A stretch of 64,000 nucleotides of DNA from Calvatia gigantea (GCA_025093985.1 JACAAK010000002.1:310001-374000); one strand, 5' to 3'; shown: positions 22,150 to 33,016, numbered from the stretch's first letter. Notes: a model not told the origin generated them from the sequence alone. Translations and numbers: made by a program.

Positions 22150-23456
22150 TAAAGAGGCAGAAATAGAAATACTAAATGTGATATGGATGTTCGGCTTAGA
22201 TTAAGCTGACGGAATAGATTTTTAAAGATTTCTGCACAAGGCAAGTTCGTGGGGAGGCAATCTGACAATATGAGGGACAATTCCACAAAATAACGCGAAT
22301 CAACGACGCGTGGAGAACACTAGAATAGCTAACTACCTTCGCTAAGAAGAGTAAAGCCAAGTTACACTGTAAAAAGTGCGACTCGTGTCCTTTATCCAAG
22401 AAGTTAACAAGACACAGAACCTCAGGTACTCCCTAAGCTTCACCCTTATCAAGTTAACGACCAGAAGCGCACTGTCCTACACTTGTGATACGCCAAGTAC
22501 CAGGGTGTAGCGATGCAATACGCTCTTAATCTAAGCTCACTTCACGAGTAAGCCCGAGGTCTTCTTCTTAGATCAAAAGGTCTCAATCCTAGCTCAAGTC
22601 ACTTAGTCTAGTTAATCTCGAAAGAACTTATTACTTTGCTTCGCTCAGGCACAATAGATCGCTTTTCACTGCGCTCTGAAGGCTGGGCAATGGCTAGTAG
22701 GTTCCTTGCCACGTCCGACACCTCAGAGGGGGTTTATATATTATTTGGGTGCTCGTTATGACAAGACAATGATTACACAACTAGGAACATATTATCAAGC
22801 AAGGTACAAACCAGTAGATTAGATCGCGCGCCAAGAGAGCCGCAACCTGTTAGATTAGTGAAACATTGGAAATACAGAAGGATTCTGGGTATCCGTTTGT
22901 TCCGGGCTGTGTTTTAGCCCGTTCTCTGGGTCTGCATTCTTCTCTAAATATGTAGAACATCTAAGATTTCGGACGTCGCGTGAACTGTTCTCCTATGTGT
23001 CCCCGTGGATTGTACGCGAACGCGTCCATACGTGTCATTAGTGCTGAGTGATGTTCGTTAATCTAACAACGGTGGCATTTCCTTGTGAACACGCCGATCA
23101 GCCTTTTAGATTAAGCACGTCGGACTTATTTCTCGAGTCTAGACTCATTGGAGGGGTCCCGTAGCTCTGTATAGACGCATTGGAATGGTTTTACTGCCTG
23201 GTCCGGCCGGAATCACGACTGGTCATATGGTACACTGTTAGAATTGCTTTTTGTTAAGCACAGTGGTCATCCCGTAGCCGCCGCTATCCGTCATCAATGG
23301 TCATAGTGTTCTACAGTGATCGAGTACTCTTTTATTATACTGTTGGGCTCTTAGATTAGGTCGTACTACTACAGGAAGGTTTGATGCAATCGTTAGATTA
23401 GGCTTGTATGCCTTAGATTAGCGATTTTCATGCATGAAAACGGCTTTGCCGTTACA
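22150..23456 (-). repeat. 5' LTR of the inner element
   Basis: 1307 bp. On the minus strand a TATATAAA box (22733-22740) marks the probable promoter, so U3 would be ~23456-22745 and the transcript would start near 22705. A 67-codon ORF (22399-22196) lies in the transcribed leader. The TAATCTAA motif set is the same as in the left LTR. Confidence 0.93.
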
Positions 23457-23460
23457 CCGC
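23457..23460. other. Target-site duplication CCGC (right)
   Basis: Pairs with 9308-9311. It lies 6 bp inside the donor side of the antisense gene intron (GTAAGT at 23461-23466, minus strand). Confidence 0.9.
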
Positions 23461-23466
23461 ACTTAC

Positions 23467-23990
23467 TTGGAGCGGGTCTGTCCGGGTTGACACCTGATAC
23501 CCATGTCGATGCAGTGCTTGCAGGGGTTGTCCCTACCCATGGGAACACACACCTGCAGCTGAACCTCCTCCTCTTCCTCCTCATCCAATGAACCCGGCGC
23601 ATCATCCTCTTCGTCCGAATCCTCCACCCTCAGCTGTTTCCTCAATCGGCTGGAACCCACTACCGGTTCCTCCCGGGCCTTCCCCTTCCTACGTCATCAT
23701 TCCTCCACATTCTCCTCCTCTTGCTCCTCCCTTTTCTTATGTGCCACCTCCTCAAGCCACTTCTTCTGCTCGTCATGTTTCTTTGCCTCCTCTCATTTCC
23801 TCTCCTTATCGTACCTCTTCTTCTCCTTCTCTTCGCGCTTCTCCCTATCTGCTCTTTCTTTGGCTTCAGCGGCAGCGAGGTCCGCAATCAACCTGCACTC
23901 ATCCTCTTCCTCCTGCTCACGCTGAAGTCTGGCACGTTCACATTTCTCCTCAAGTTCGGCTTGTAGTTGGACAGCAGTCTTGGGAGGCAT
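23467..23990 (-). pseudogene. Antisense zinc-cluster gene of the outer element, exon 1
   Basis: ATG 23990 starts a frame with a K/E/R-rich coiled coil (MPPKTAVQLQAELEEK…), an acidic stretch, and a first CX2CX6C half-cluster (C-KH-C-IDMGIR-C near 23500-23530). It ends at 23467 before a GTAAGT donor. Three premature TGA codons interrupt it (one after KERK, two adjacent after NVEE). Exon 2 is at 8691-9270. The gene lies between pol and the 3' LTR and reads against pol; the MPPKT… start and twin cysteine clusters are, from memory, a recurrent but unnamed protein type in agaric genomes. Upstream (23991-24115) would be its promoter. Confidence 0.75.
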
Positions 23991-24127
23991 GGTGGTAGTA
24001 GGAGGTCAAGAGGCAAGCAAAGGAAAATTTTTCAAAAGTGCGGATCTTATGCCCGCATCAAATTTTTCAACTCCATTTCCCATGACACCTTCATGGCCTT
24101 GAGGGCTCGGCCCTAAGGGGGGAATAC

Positions 24128-24750
24128 TATCACAACCCGTACACGTGCTCACCTGCTTCACCCGCTCTTACCCAGACTATACTTTATATTTTATTTACCA
24201 TTCACTCTCACCCGCTCTCCCCCATCTTCCCTGCTCTCCATTCTTACTATTATGTCTAACATTAATTTCCGATTATCCTCCTTGTACATTTCTCCGGTCA
24301 TCATACCTACTCCCGTTTCCCTTGCAATCCCTTTTACCATTTATATCATTCCTGTTTCACCTTATTCCTTTTAGCTAGTTGCATTCCTGGTGTTTTTATC
24401 TAGCGGCCATACCTAGCCCACACCTGAAGTCATAGTAGTTTCCTTTTGTAGAACTACACTTCCTCGCGTATATAAACCATAGCTACTTTGCCTGTAATCC
24501 TTAGTCTGAAATCTACTTAGCGACATGCTACTTCTATTCTACCTCTGTCTCTGTCTCTGTCTCTGCCTCTGACTCTGTCCTTGTCCCTTATTCTGAAGTT
24601 AGGACCACTCGTCGGCAGGAGGGCGCAACACATACATTGAAGCCATAGTCCTCCTGAGTTTGCCTGCTTTGTCCATCTTCGTCCACATCCACACATCATC
24701 CCTAGGTGTCTAGACTCCGGTCGTCTCACCCGTGTGACCTGCACTTAACA
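24128..24750 (+). repeat. 3' LTR of the outer element
   Basis: It runs TATCACAACC…CTTAACA; the expected first TG is TA by a G-to-A change. It is preceded by the purine tract AAGGGGGGAA. It pairs with 2546-3172 and is followed by AGTTT (24751-24755). Confidence 0.92.
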
Positions 24751-24755
24751 AGTTT

Positions 24756-25052
24756 TTAGAAACACCTTTCAAGTCCTACCCATGTTACAACACAATGTGA
24801 TTCCATGTGACATGATAAGGAAGGCGATGGAGGAAGTGGAGGAAAGACAGACTTCTATCCAGTCACATGGGATGCTCTTAGATAAGTGGATACTGATTTG
24901 ATGTTATACCAAAACTTTATCAACTGCTACACATCTCAAGGGACTGACACAGATATACAATGTTTATGTTTAGCTACAGCCTCTACCATTGCCATGCCCC
25001 GCCCTTCCTACACTTTTTTGCCCAAATTAAGTATTAGATAACTTTCTGTAGG
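24756..25052. other. Target sequence right of the old gypsy element
   Basis: About 300 bp of AT-rich sequence without a credible ORF or RNA gene, continuous with 2085-2540 before the insertion. Confidence 0.3.
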
Positions 25053-25533
25053 ATTTAGAATTCTAGATTATATTTCTAAACCTTAATGGCACTTAATGCT
25101 GAAAAATTAGCTGAGCTACTGCATAAAATACAAATGCTGAGGCCATGACAAATTTCACACCACAAATTGATGAGCCTCTCATATCCTTCAGAAGTGGTTG
25201 CAGCCAGCAAGAAGGTACAACAATTTAACTTGATCACTATTATGCCCATATTGTTTGGAGATCTGCAGCAGTTGCATATTGTATTTTGGAGAGAGGAAAG
25301 TGCATACACAACCAAAAGATAAAGGACCCAAATGGAGAATTGATGGCAGAGCCTCAAAAAAGGATTTACAATGAGCATCTGCAACTAAGAGGGGGGGTAG
25401 GAGGCCTCCTCTAGATTAAGGTTTAGAAAAGGCCCTCTTTTGAGATCCAATACAATCCTATCGCCCAGCATTCCTGGCAAGTCATGTTCTTGCCACTTGA
25501 AGTGATTTAGAAAAATAATCTAGAATTCTAAAT
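25053..25533. mobile_element. MITE-like element with ~28 bp terminal inverted repeats
   Basis: The left end ATTTAGAATTCTAGATTATATTTCTAAA is mirrored by the right end TTTAGAAAAATAATCTAGAATTCTAAAT, with one mismatch and one small offset. Total length is 481 bp and there is no transposase ORF. Flanks (…GTAGG and GCTGT…) show no clear target duplication, so family assignment is open. Confidence 0.55.
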
Positions 25534-26080
25534 GCTGTGGGAAGTCATCCATTGTCCTGGCTGCCTGTGTCAATCCTTGGATCCCCCTTGCTCTTGATGG
25601 CATCAATATATGATGATGTAAAGCTTAGAATTTAATGAATTTAGTGATTACAAGCTTATATTGGATGTACAACCAACCCAGAGTTCAGAGTTTTATCACA
25701 ATTACTACCATTTCTCCTGTGCCACAATAACAGTTATATCATGAAAATTATTCCTTCAAATGCATGTCAGGTGAGACATGAAGCCATTAGTGATAATTAC
25801 AATCAGCTATATTGAGGTTGTCAACATGATCTCCTTAAATGCAACAGCTGAAGACATTAGGATATACCTGTTATGAAATATGAATAGTGGCATTCCTGGA
25901 CCGAGATCCTACGCAAGGCGAAACTGCGAGGGTAGTGTCTCCCACTCGATAATGTATAGCGCCGCTTGTGGATTTTGTTAAGAGGGGGTGGATGGTTCGT
26001 ATAGTCTGGGTCGGATTTTTGTGGACCAGAGATTTCACCGTTACCCGTTACCGGCGCCGCCGGAAATATAGTCGGAATGT
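25534..26080. other. AT-rich spacer
   Basis: No convincing gene. After about 25870 base composition becomes more GC-rich as the next coding-like region begins on the minus strand. Confidence 0.3.
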
Positions 26081-26082
26081 TC

Positions 26083-26722
26083 TTATCGGGGTGGGAGGTG
26101 CGGCTTGGTTGGTGGGCAGGTAGTGAAAGATGGCGTGATAAAGAGGTTTGGGTTTGGTGCGGGCCTAACAACTCTATCAAAGGCTTCAAGACACAGACGA
26201 GTAATTTGCCCTTTGGCATCTCCAACGTTTGATACCGACAAGTTTCGACGCCATTTTGACTTGAAGAATTCTTGCTCTGGGCTACCTTCTAGTCGTTTGA
26301 ATACTGTCCGGCGTCCATTAGTTTCCCAACATAGTAAATTAGGCCGTGGTACATCCTCCGCGGACAAACACCCAAGGAAACGAGGGTAGTCGTGTAAAAG
26401 GGTCCGTAGCTGGAGAAATGCGGGCGCTGGGGCTTCTATGGCTAGTGTTCCGCTGCGGCTCGATCCCCTAAGATTGGTGGAAATTGGGATAAACGCGACG
26501 CAGCTTGTGGGTACGGTGGATTTCAGCCTTGTCCGAGACTCATATTGTGGTAGACAACTCACACGGGAAACCACATAGGAATTTAAAAGGCTGAGGGTAT
26601 AGCTTGACTGCAAACGGTTCGCATTGCGTTGTAAATGCCCCGGCACCAAACTTGGTACTACCTATTTGAACGTTGGTCTCGAGGAAGTCGGGGTCTTGTT
26701 TCCGGTTGTTCAACAGAGACAT
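26083..26722 (-). CDS. Unrecognised possible gene (two ORFs, perhaps spliced)
   Basis: Two minus-strand frames overlap. One starts at ATG 26722 (MSLLNNRKQDPDFLETNVQI…) and one covers 26649-26083 (…SGTLAIEAPAPAFLQLRTLL…, …WRRNLSVSNVGDAKGQITRL…). A GTGTGAGTT near 26568-26560 (minus) could be a donor joining the first to the second. I recognise no domain and cannot confirm splicing. Treat as a hypothetical gene or remnant. Confidence 0.3.
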
Positions 26723-29180
26723 ATGCCCTATTTCGTGTGAAAAGTGAGGGTGTTAGCACGCGCACCAGTGCCAGCTTAAGCGAAAGCGGCCAACGGTGCT
26801 AGTGAGGCCTTGAGAAAAAAGCAAATAATAAATTATTTGAAATTGCGGTTGGTGTGATGCACCCATTTCGGGATAAACCGACGTTTCGTTCCATCGATTT
26901 CATCCACAGCAATGAACACACCGACGCCGTCCCTCCTCTCGCTTTCATTCTCCCACAATCTAGTGCAACATACGGCGCATTCCTAACGGCCACGATTCCC
27001 TACTTGCTGTTATGTCCACCAAATTTTGGCCAGTCAAAAGCGGGAACGCACGAAAATTGAATAACACACAGTGCGACTTGCAACTGAACCAAGTTGCGAC
27101 CAATTAAACGAGGATGGAATGGAGGGTTATTCCTAGAGGATACAAGAGTCTATTGGTTGGGCGATTCAAAGTCGGTGCGTAGCCACAGTCTACCGCAATT
27201 ATCACCCTCATCCATCAAGAGACAGATTTTGTTGTATCTGTGCCTCGTTTCCACAGTCTGAAGTATTTTTCAGCGTTACACGCCAACCTCTCGGACGTCG
27301 CTTTCAGAGCTTGCCCTTCGGAACGCGGGAGCTTCTCTGGTCGTTGATGCCTTCGTCCAACCAAACGGAATAGTCTCAGGGCAAAGGTCGAAACGATGAA
27401 CATTCTAAAGAAAACTCTCTTGAGTCGTTTTTCTGGTCGTTGATCCAAGCCCAGCACAGCGTCGCGGTTTGAGTCGTTCACATATTTTCCATCCCTGTCC
27501 TTCGTGGTTCTTTCCACTTCTTGCAGGCAAGGCATGGGTTTCTGTCCTCGGGCTGAGATGCGAGGCAGTTCAACCACCTTGGCCGCCGGGTCGCTCACTT
27601 GGAAGCCATCCACTTCGATACTAGTTTTGAAGTCAACCTTTGGGCACCCGGGTATTGTGGTTCTTGAGCTCTTGACATTTGACACTCGCACTTGTGCGTC
27701 GTGGTTTGACCCATTCTTATCGCCGGCGTTGGATTGTATTTTCATTTCAGGTACTTAGGCAGGATTGGCGCCCACCTTAAACGTGTTGGGGCCACTCTTC
27801 TTGATGGGTCGGCCCTTGAAGCAGACAGTCTTGCTTCTCTACATCACAAACATCACAGAACAATCAGTCTTCATCTGCAGTGGTGGTTCGAAAATGGGAG
27901 GTTAACTCGACTCACATCATTCGGCCCCCTTATATCCGTACGGTCCCGTTTCGGCGCTACGGTGCCATCAACAGTTTGATGCCTCCAAAATAGCAATCTG
28001 ACTTGGATGGGGCGTGCGAGATTCCGGGGTTAGTGGGAAAGCGCCGAGAATCATGCGGAAGGGTGGAGGACTGATGACTGGGATGGTGTACGTGTTGCGG
28101 TTGAGATAGGTGGAAGACCCCTCGCTCAACACCCAACTTTCCTATATTTCTTGCGCAAGCTTTGACGGAATTGCCACTGCTACAAACTAGGTGATGCACC
28201 ATTGTCTGGTTGGTGGTTCAGTGCTTGGATGCCTTTCAGCAGGACCGTTCACCCCGGTTACGCCAGACGCTTACCAAGCTGCTTGTTGTGAGAGGTTGCA
28301 CCTTCCTTGCGTACGTGCGTTCCGTCGTGTGGTCGGCAGGGGCTGCCGCATCTAGAGCACCGTACCAAAAGACTTGGCGTCTGGAATGCGCTATTCCCCT
28401 GGTGCTATTGGAGGTGTTCGATCGGGATGAAGGTCGTAGGTGTTGGGGGATTGGGCGAAAAGGGCGAGGATGGGTTGCCGAGCGTTGTAAAACGACATTC
28501 TTCTGCTCCTCGAGGACAACGCTCAGGAGAGAGGATCGTTGTCCCGGAGGTTATTCTTGGCGCTCAGAGTGGTTGAAACAAAGCCGAGGTTCTAGGAGAC
28601 GTTGAGGGAGGCGCGACCGGAGTCGTTCAACTCGAAAGCCGCCTTTCTGGTCCAAGAACAGAGGTTACTTGAGTGACCGCGATCGCGTTGAGAAGCTGTT
28701 GACAATTCTGTCCTATTGTCGGAGTCAATCCGGTGGTGCGAACGTTTGATATTTTTGACATACTGCGCCTCTTCGACAGGCGGGTATTCCTGCTTCCTTC
28801 CTTTCTTCGTCGGTTTGTTGTCCATCCTCTTTTCCTCGGCTTCCAGGATTGTCGCGCGGTTGTTTGCCGAACATCAGATGTGAAATGACGGATCAGGAAG
28901 TTGGATGGTTCATCGATAAAAATAAACAAATACCCCATGCCATCACCCTTCACGTTACCCAACATACGCAATGCGGTGAGGCAAAGAGAGAGAGGATTCT
29001 TTGTCGAGTGGAAAGCAGCAGAATTTTATGACGTGTAACTCACCAAACCCTAGCACATTTTCAAGTCGCCTGTGCCATTCTCTCGGCTATCACTATCGCA
29101 GTACCTTGACAAAAGGAAAACTACGCGCAATGCAATTCGTATCAACGGTCATACCTCAGGGATTCGAGGTTGCAGTGGTG
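26723..29180. other. Gene-poor stretch with short unassigned ORFs
   Basis: The longest frame is 27215-27745 (minus, 176 codons; motif PAAKVVELPRISARGQKPMP), unrecognised and possibly chance or a remnant. Others are short, overlapping and compositionally unremarkable. No RNA genes or tandem repeats were seen. Confidence 0.3.
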
Positions 29181-32100
29181 TATCTCGCGGAGATTCTCTC
29201 TGTCGGCCCGGCGCGACGTTTAAACTCCAAAGGATAAAGCCGTGGCGCAATACAATTCCCGGACACTTAACAACCTCCCCACCTCTCACTCACCATCTTC
29301 GCCCTTCCTCTGCCCAATACACCACTCCACACTACTTTCCTTCCTTTTTTCCTCGACCTTCTTTCCGTATTTGAATACAATAAGCAGACCCCTTCATGCC
29401 GTATCCCTTCACGGACGATTTGCCCGAACATCGAATCCCTGGCGTCAGCCCACCAAGACCTGGAATAGTCACTTTTTCGGCACAACGATTCTGTCCTCCG
29501 GCCGCTGTACCTCAAAACGGTGATACACTAAGGCAGTCGCGTCGGTCCCCAGCCGTAACTGACCCCACCGAGGTTCCGCCCACTATCGACACAGTCATGG
29601 TCCCCCGCCTACCCCTAGGCGTGAGTACCACAGCTGGTATTTTACACCACTATCCAATCCTCAAATGTTTTTCACAGCTGTCCTCGTATTTTCCTTCCCT
29701 TCTGCACAACGGAGCCGCGAGTTTTAGGCCCTCTGCGTGGATCCGAAAGGTGAGCGATTGCTCCTCTTCTATATTCTTGTTACTGAACAATTAATTACCC
29801 ATTGCACTAGCTTCGATCCTATAACGAGGTTTGCGTGATGGGGGCTAGTATCGTGAACAAGAGGTTGAAAAAGAGCCTCGCAGGAGTCGGGACAAATGTC
29901 CTCAGAGGGCTTAAATGTCTTTGGGATTGTGCAACGGTGGGCCAATCGTATATCGTCTTAGTGAAATGGTACTAAATGCATAAACAGCGTACCATAGCCC
30001 CGCTCAAGCACTACGCCAGGAACGCTATCCAACGTCTGGCCGATTCCCGCTTGTCAACAATACGCGTTGAGATGTAATTAGATGTGGCGCAGCCGGGGTA
30101 GGGCCAGACCGCCCAGATGTTAACGTTCCGGGAGATCCTTCCGCTCAACAGTGAGGATGTCGTCTCTGCAACAAATCAAATACGCAATCCGTTTGCGGTC
30201 ATGTCTAATCTCTTATGTGGAGTTGGACACAATCTCAATGCAGTTAAATTGTCCACAATTGCGGCATCATTCAAGAAATCCGACGGAAACCTCCTATGGT
30301 CAGACTGATAGAAAGCACCTATGACTTTGCGGGAGCCCTCTTCCCGAACATCACATCTTGATGGTTCGGGACGAGAGCAGCCTCATACATCAAGTCTTGT
30401 GGCTGCTCCCATGAATCACTTTCAAATCATGGGCGGAGAGTTCAGAACGAGATCTGCGCATATAATCTCAGTTCATCGGCTGCGGAGTCGACTGGGCTTC
30501 AGCAGGACCACCTTTTAGCATTGAGTCCAATGTAAAAGGCGGCAGGAACGGACCAAGTACATCGACCTTGATTGGAGATGATCTTATCAAGAGCGGGAAC
30601 CAGCCGGCGTTTGACACTATCCAGCTCTTGGTCTCTATTTCATATATCAAAGAAGCTGGAACCTTCCGAGGTCTGCTGCATTGACGAACGATGGCTAGAC
30701 CAGAACTTATGTTGAAGTTGTCCTAACCCGTGAAATAAGAGGCGACAGTGGCCTCTTCTCCGAACGCCAAATCAATGCCCCGTGAGGATGACTGGGTCCT
30801 TCGCAGAGAACATAAGGGATATTCAAGGTCGCCCCGGTCACTGACCTCAAGTAGCTTGGACCGAAAGTGCTTTGGGAGTCCTGCCGCATGTGGACGATAG
30901 GTGATCAACACTACGCGCCTATACTCATTCGTTCAATCTTGATTCCGAACCTCCAGCTACGCATGATACTGGAAACCATAAAATCTCTCCTGATCCGTTC
31001 CAAGAAACCCAAAGTGCCGACTAAAGCAACACAACCACCGCTCAGTGCTATCGAAAAATCGGACTCTTCAACTGATACCGCCCAAGCTGCCCCATGGCCC
31101 GCTCAAAATTGCACCGGGGCTAAGGCAAGCAATGCACCAGATCCAGATACCTTGCCGCCGTCAGCAGGTAACGAAACAACCTACACACTTCGCTCACTAC
31201 CTACAGAGCAATGTGCACCAACCATGTCGGCTTCGGGACTCTTCTCTTACGCGCACGATTTCGTGATCAACATGAGCACGTTTAATTCTGGCGAAACAGG
31301 TGAGCTTGTCCTTCTTTTATTTTTTGGATTCTTATCAATTCCCTGTTAGTCCTTCAAGTCCTTGCTCAAAAGAGGATTCCCGGTGCCGAGGTCCACTCTT
31401 CTGTGCGAGATCCCCCACCAAAATGCCATCCCGACACCCGAAAAAGCTTGAGAGGCCGCGTCATTGATTGGTTGAATGGCTCAAAACGACAATGGAGGAT
31501 GCTATGGATCCTTGGTCCCATGGGTGTAGGGAAATCCGCAGTCGCACAAACCATCGCAGAAGAATCCAACGCTTCAGGTCGTCTCGGTACCGCCTTGTTT
31601 CTCTCGAGACCCAACCACAGGGACGACCCCGAAGGTGTGATCCCTACCTTCGCCTATCAACTCGCTGCAAAATACCAGAATACAAACGCATCATTACCCA
31701 ACGCCTCGCTGACGACCCCACTATCCTCGAAAAGAACCGCCGAATGCAGTTCAAGAAACTCATCGTCGAACCCTTCCAAATTCTCATGACCCAGAACGAC
31801 CCGATGGTTCGGGAGTCACTGTTGATTATCTTAGACGGGCTGGATGAATGTAAAAGCAAGGAGGCCCAGTGTGAGTTCATTGAGCTCATCAGCGACCACG
31901 TCCGGCAGGTGGAAAAATTTCCACTTCTCTGGATGATCTGCAGTCAACCAGAATGGCACCTAAAGCGCCTGCTTCTACAGACGGACTTCCTGCTCACCTG
32001 TCAACGGGAGGATATTAATATCGATGACGACGAGGCCCAACAAGATGTCGCTAGCTTTCTTGAAGATGATTTTCAGGGCATCCGCAGACAATTTTATGAC

Positions 32101-33016
32101 CGCCTCGATGCAAGTTGGCCACCTGGAGCGCATATACGGCGTATCTCTGTGATCGCTTCCGGCCATTTTGCTATCGCGTCTACAATTCTCAAGTTTGCTG
32201 GTGACGAGCATCGAGCGGATCCTCGCAGCCAACTTGATATCTGTATCCGCTTCCTCGGCGGCTCTGGAATACCAGGAGCTGTGAACCCATTGCACGCCCT
32301 CGACCTCTATCGCCGGATAATTTCAGACGTCCCTGGTGATGTTCTTCCAACAACGCTGCGTATCCTTGGCCTCGCCGTATTACATCCTGACCGTCGACTC
32401 ACCGCAATCGCTCAGGCCAATTTACTCGGCCTTGATCGGGCGACTTTCTGCCACTCGCTGCAATACCTGCACTCAGTACTCGAGGTACCCGCTGAGACAG
32501 GTGTCTTTCAAGGTTATCTTCACTTTTACCATGCTTCGTTTGCAGATTATCTTCTTAACAAGTTTCGGTCCGGTGGTTTCTCGATCAATGAGTCTGTAGT
32601 TCATTCCGACGTCGCGGTTAACTCCTCGCGTGGCAGAGGCACAACATCTCTGCCGGCGCACAACAAGGTAAGATACTAAAATGCCATATCGACCGCCCAT
32701 CGAATCCATTTCTGATTCACAACGAACGCGTCCTCGACACCAGATCCCAGACTGCAGTGGGTTCCTAGTGAAGGGGAAACAGATATACTTCTATCACGCC
32801 TGTGTGACTTCTCAGCAGGTAGTGGGTGGATGGCACGTTGCCAGGTTTCTGATGAAGATCTTCCTCGCGTGGTTGCCGAATTGGAACACTTCGACTTCGG
32901 CGAATTAGGAAGGGTATACAGCTTCCTTGACTTCACTTTCTGGTTGTACAAATTGGTAAGTTCACGTATCAAGCACCTATATGCTCGTTTGATAAACTGT
33001 CAAATAGGGAGACCGA
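29180..33016 (+). pseudogene. NACHT-domain STAND/NLR-like gene, copy 1 (frameshifted)
   Basis: Likely ATG 29396 (MPYPFTDDLPEHRIP) after a promoter region that is duplicated at 33258. Several short N-terminal exons follow but I could not resolve them all. Well-supported junctions are 31167/31207 and 31299/31350. The latter joins the agaric NLR motif (FSYAHDFVINMSTFNS) to VLQVLAQKRIPGA and the NACHT domain: Walker A GPMGVGKS at 31514-31537 and Walker B LLIILDGLDEC near 31821-31852. A one-base deletion near 31674 (TACCAG for expected TACCCAG) changes frame, after which the NACHT and winged-helix-like region runs to about 32660. Two stops follow (32677 and near 32711) before a conserved C-terminal exon (about 32737-32955). 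STAND proteins of fungi act in non-self recognition; this copy appears broken. Confidence 0.75.

Larger units (their letters stand above)
9312..23456 (-). mobile_element. Inner 14.1 kb Ty3/gypsy element with two antisense accessory genes
   Basis: Two 1307 bp LTRs (9312-10618 and 22150-23456) differ at about five positions, all transitions, which indicates a recent insertion. Orientation is minus. A tRNA-type primer site TGGAGCCCACCGCGAGG (22131-22147) follows the right LTR, then gag (to 20305), protease (to 19217) and pol (to 15456), and a purine tract AGTGAGGGGGAGA (10619-10631, minus strand) precedes the left LTR. Between pol and the 3' LTR lie two spliced plus-strand genes: A (11124-13342) and B (14001-15339). 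No chromodomain is visible. The 14 kb length is large for Ty3/gypsy. LTR termini are TG…TA rather than TG…CA. The element inserted into the intron of the outer element's antisense gene. Confidence 0.95.
2546..24750 (+). mobile_element. Outer Ty3/gypsy chromodomain retrotransposon (old, interrupted)
   Basis: Two ~625 bp LTRs (2546-3172 and 24128-24750) in direct orientation, flanked by AGTTT duplications, enclose a gag region (3331-4803), a protease-RT-RNase H-integrase-chromodomain pol (4800-8558) and an antisense gene (8691-9270 plus 23467-23990). A purine tract AAGGGGGGAA (24115-24124) abuts the 3' LTR. A younger element occupies 9312-23456; without it the element is about 8.06 kb. I could not recognise a tRNA-complementary primer site after the 5' LTR (sequence GTATTTCAGACTCC). 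The coding regions contain many TGA/TAG stops and a few indels, so the copy is dead. The LTRs differ at roughly 55-60 positions in ~625, all transitions in my reading plus one small indel. The family is a chromovirus of the agaric type. Confidence 0.93.

Noticed and set aside
9312..23456. TTAGATTA motif as telomere-like repeats
   Set aside because: Copies are dispersed on both strands, not tandem, and the motif is not the TTAGGG fungal telomere repeat.
32336..32709. Short overlapping ORFs within the NACHT gene on both strands
   Set aside because: Out of frame with the conserved NACHT/winged-helix reading; shadows.
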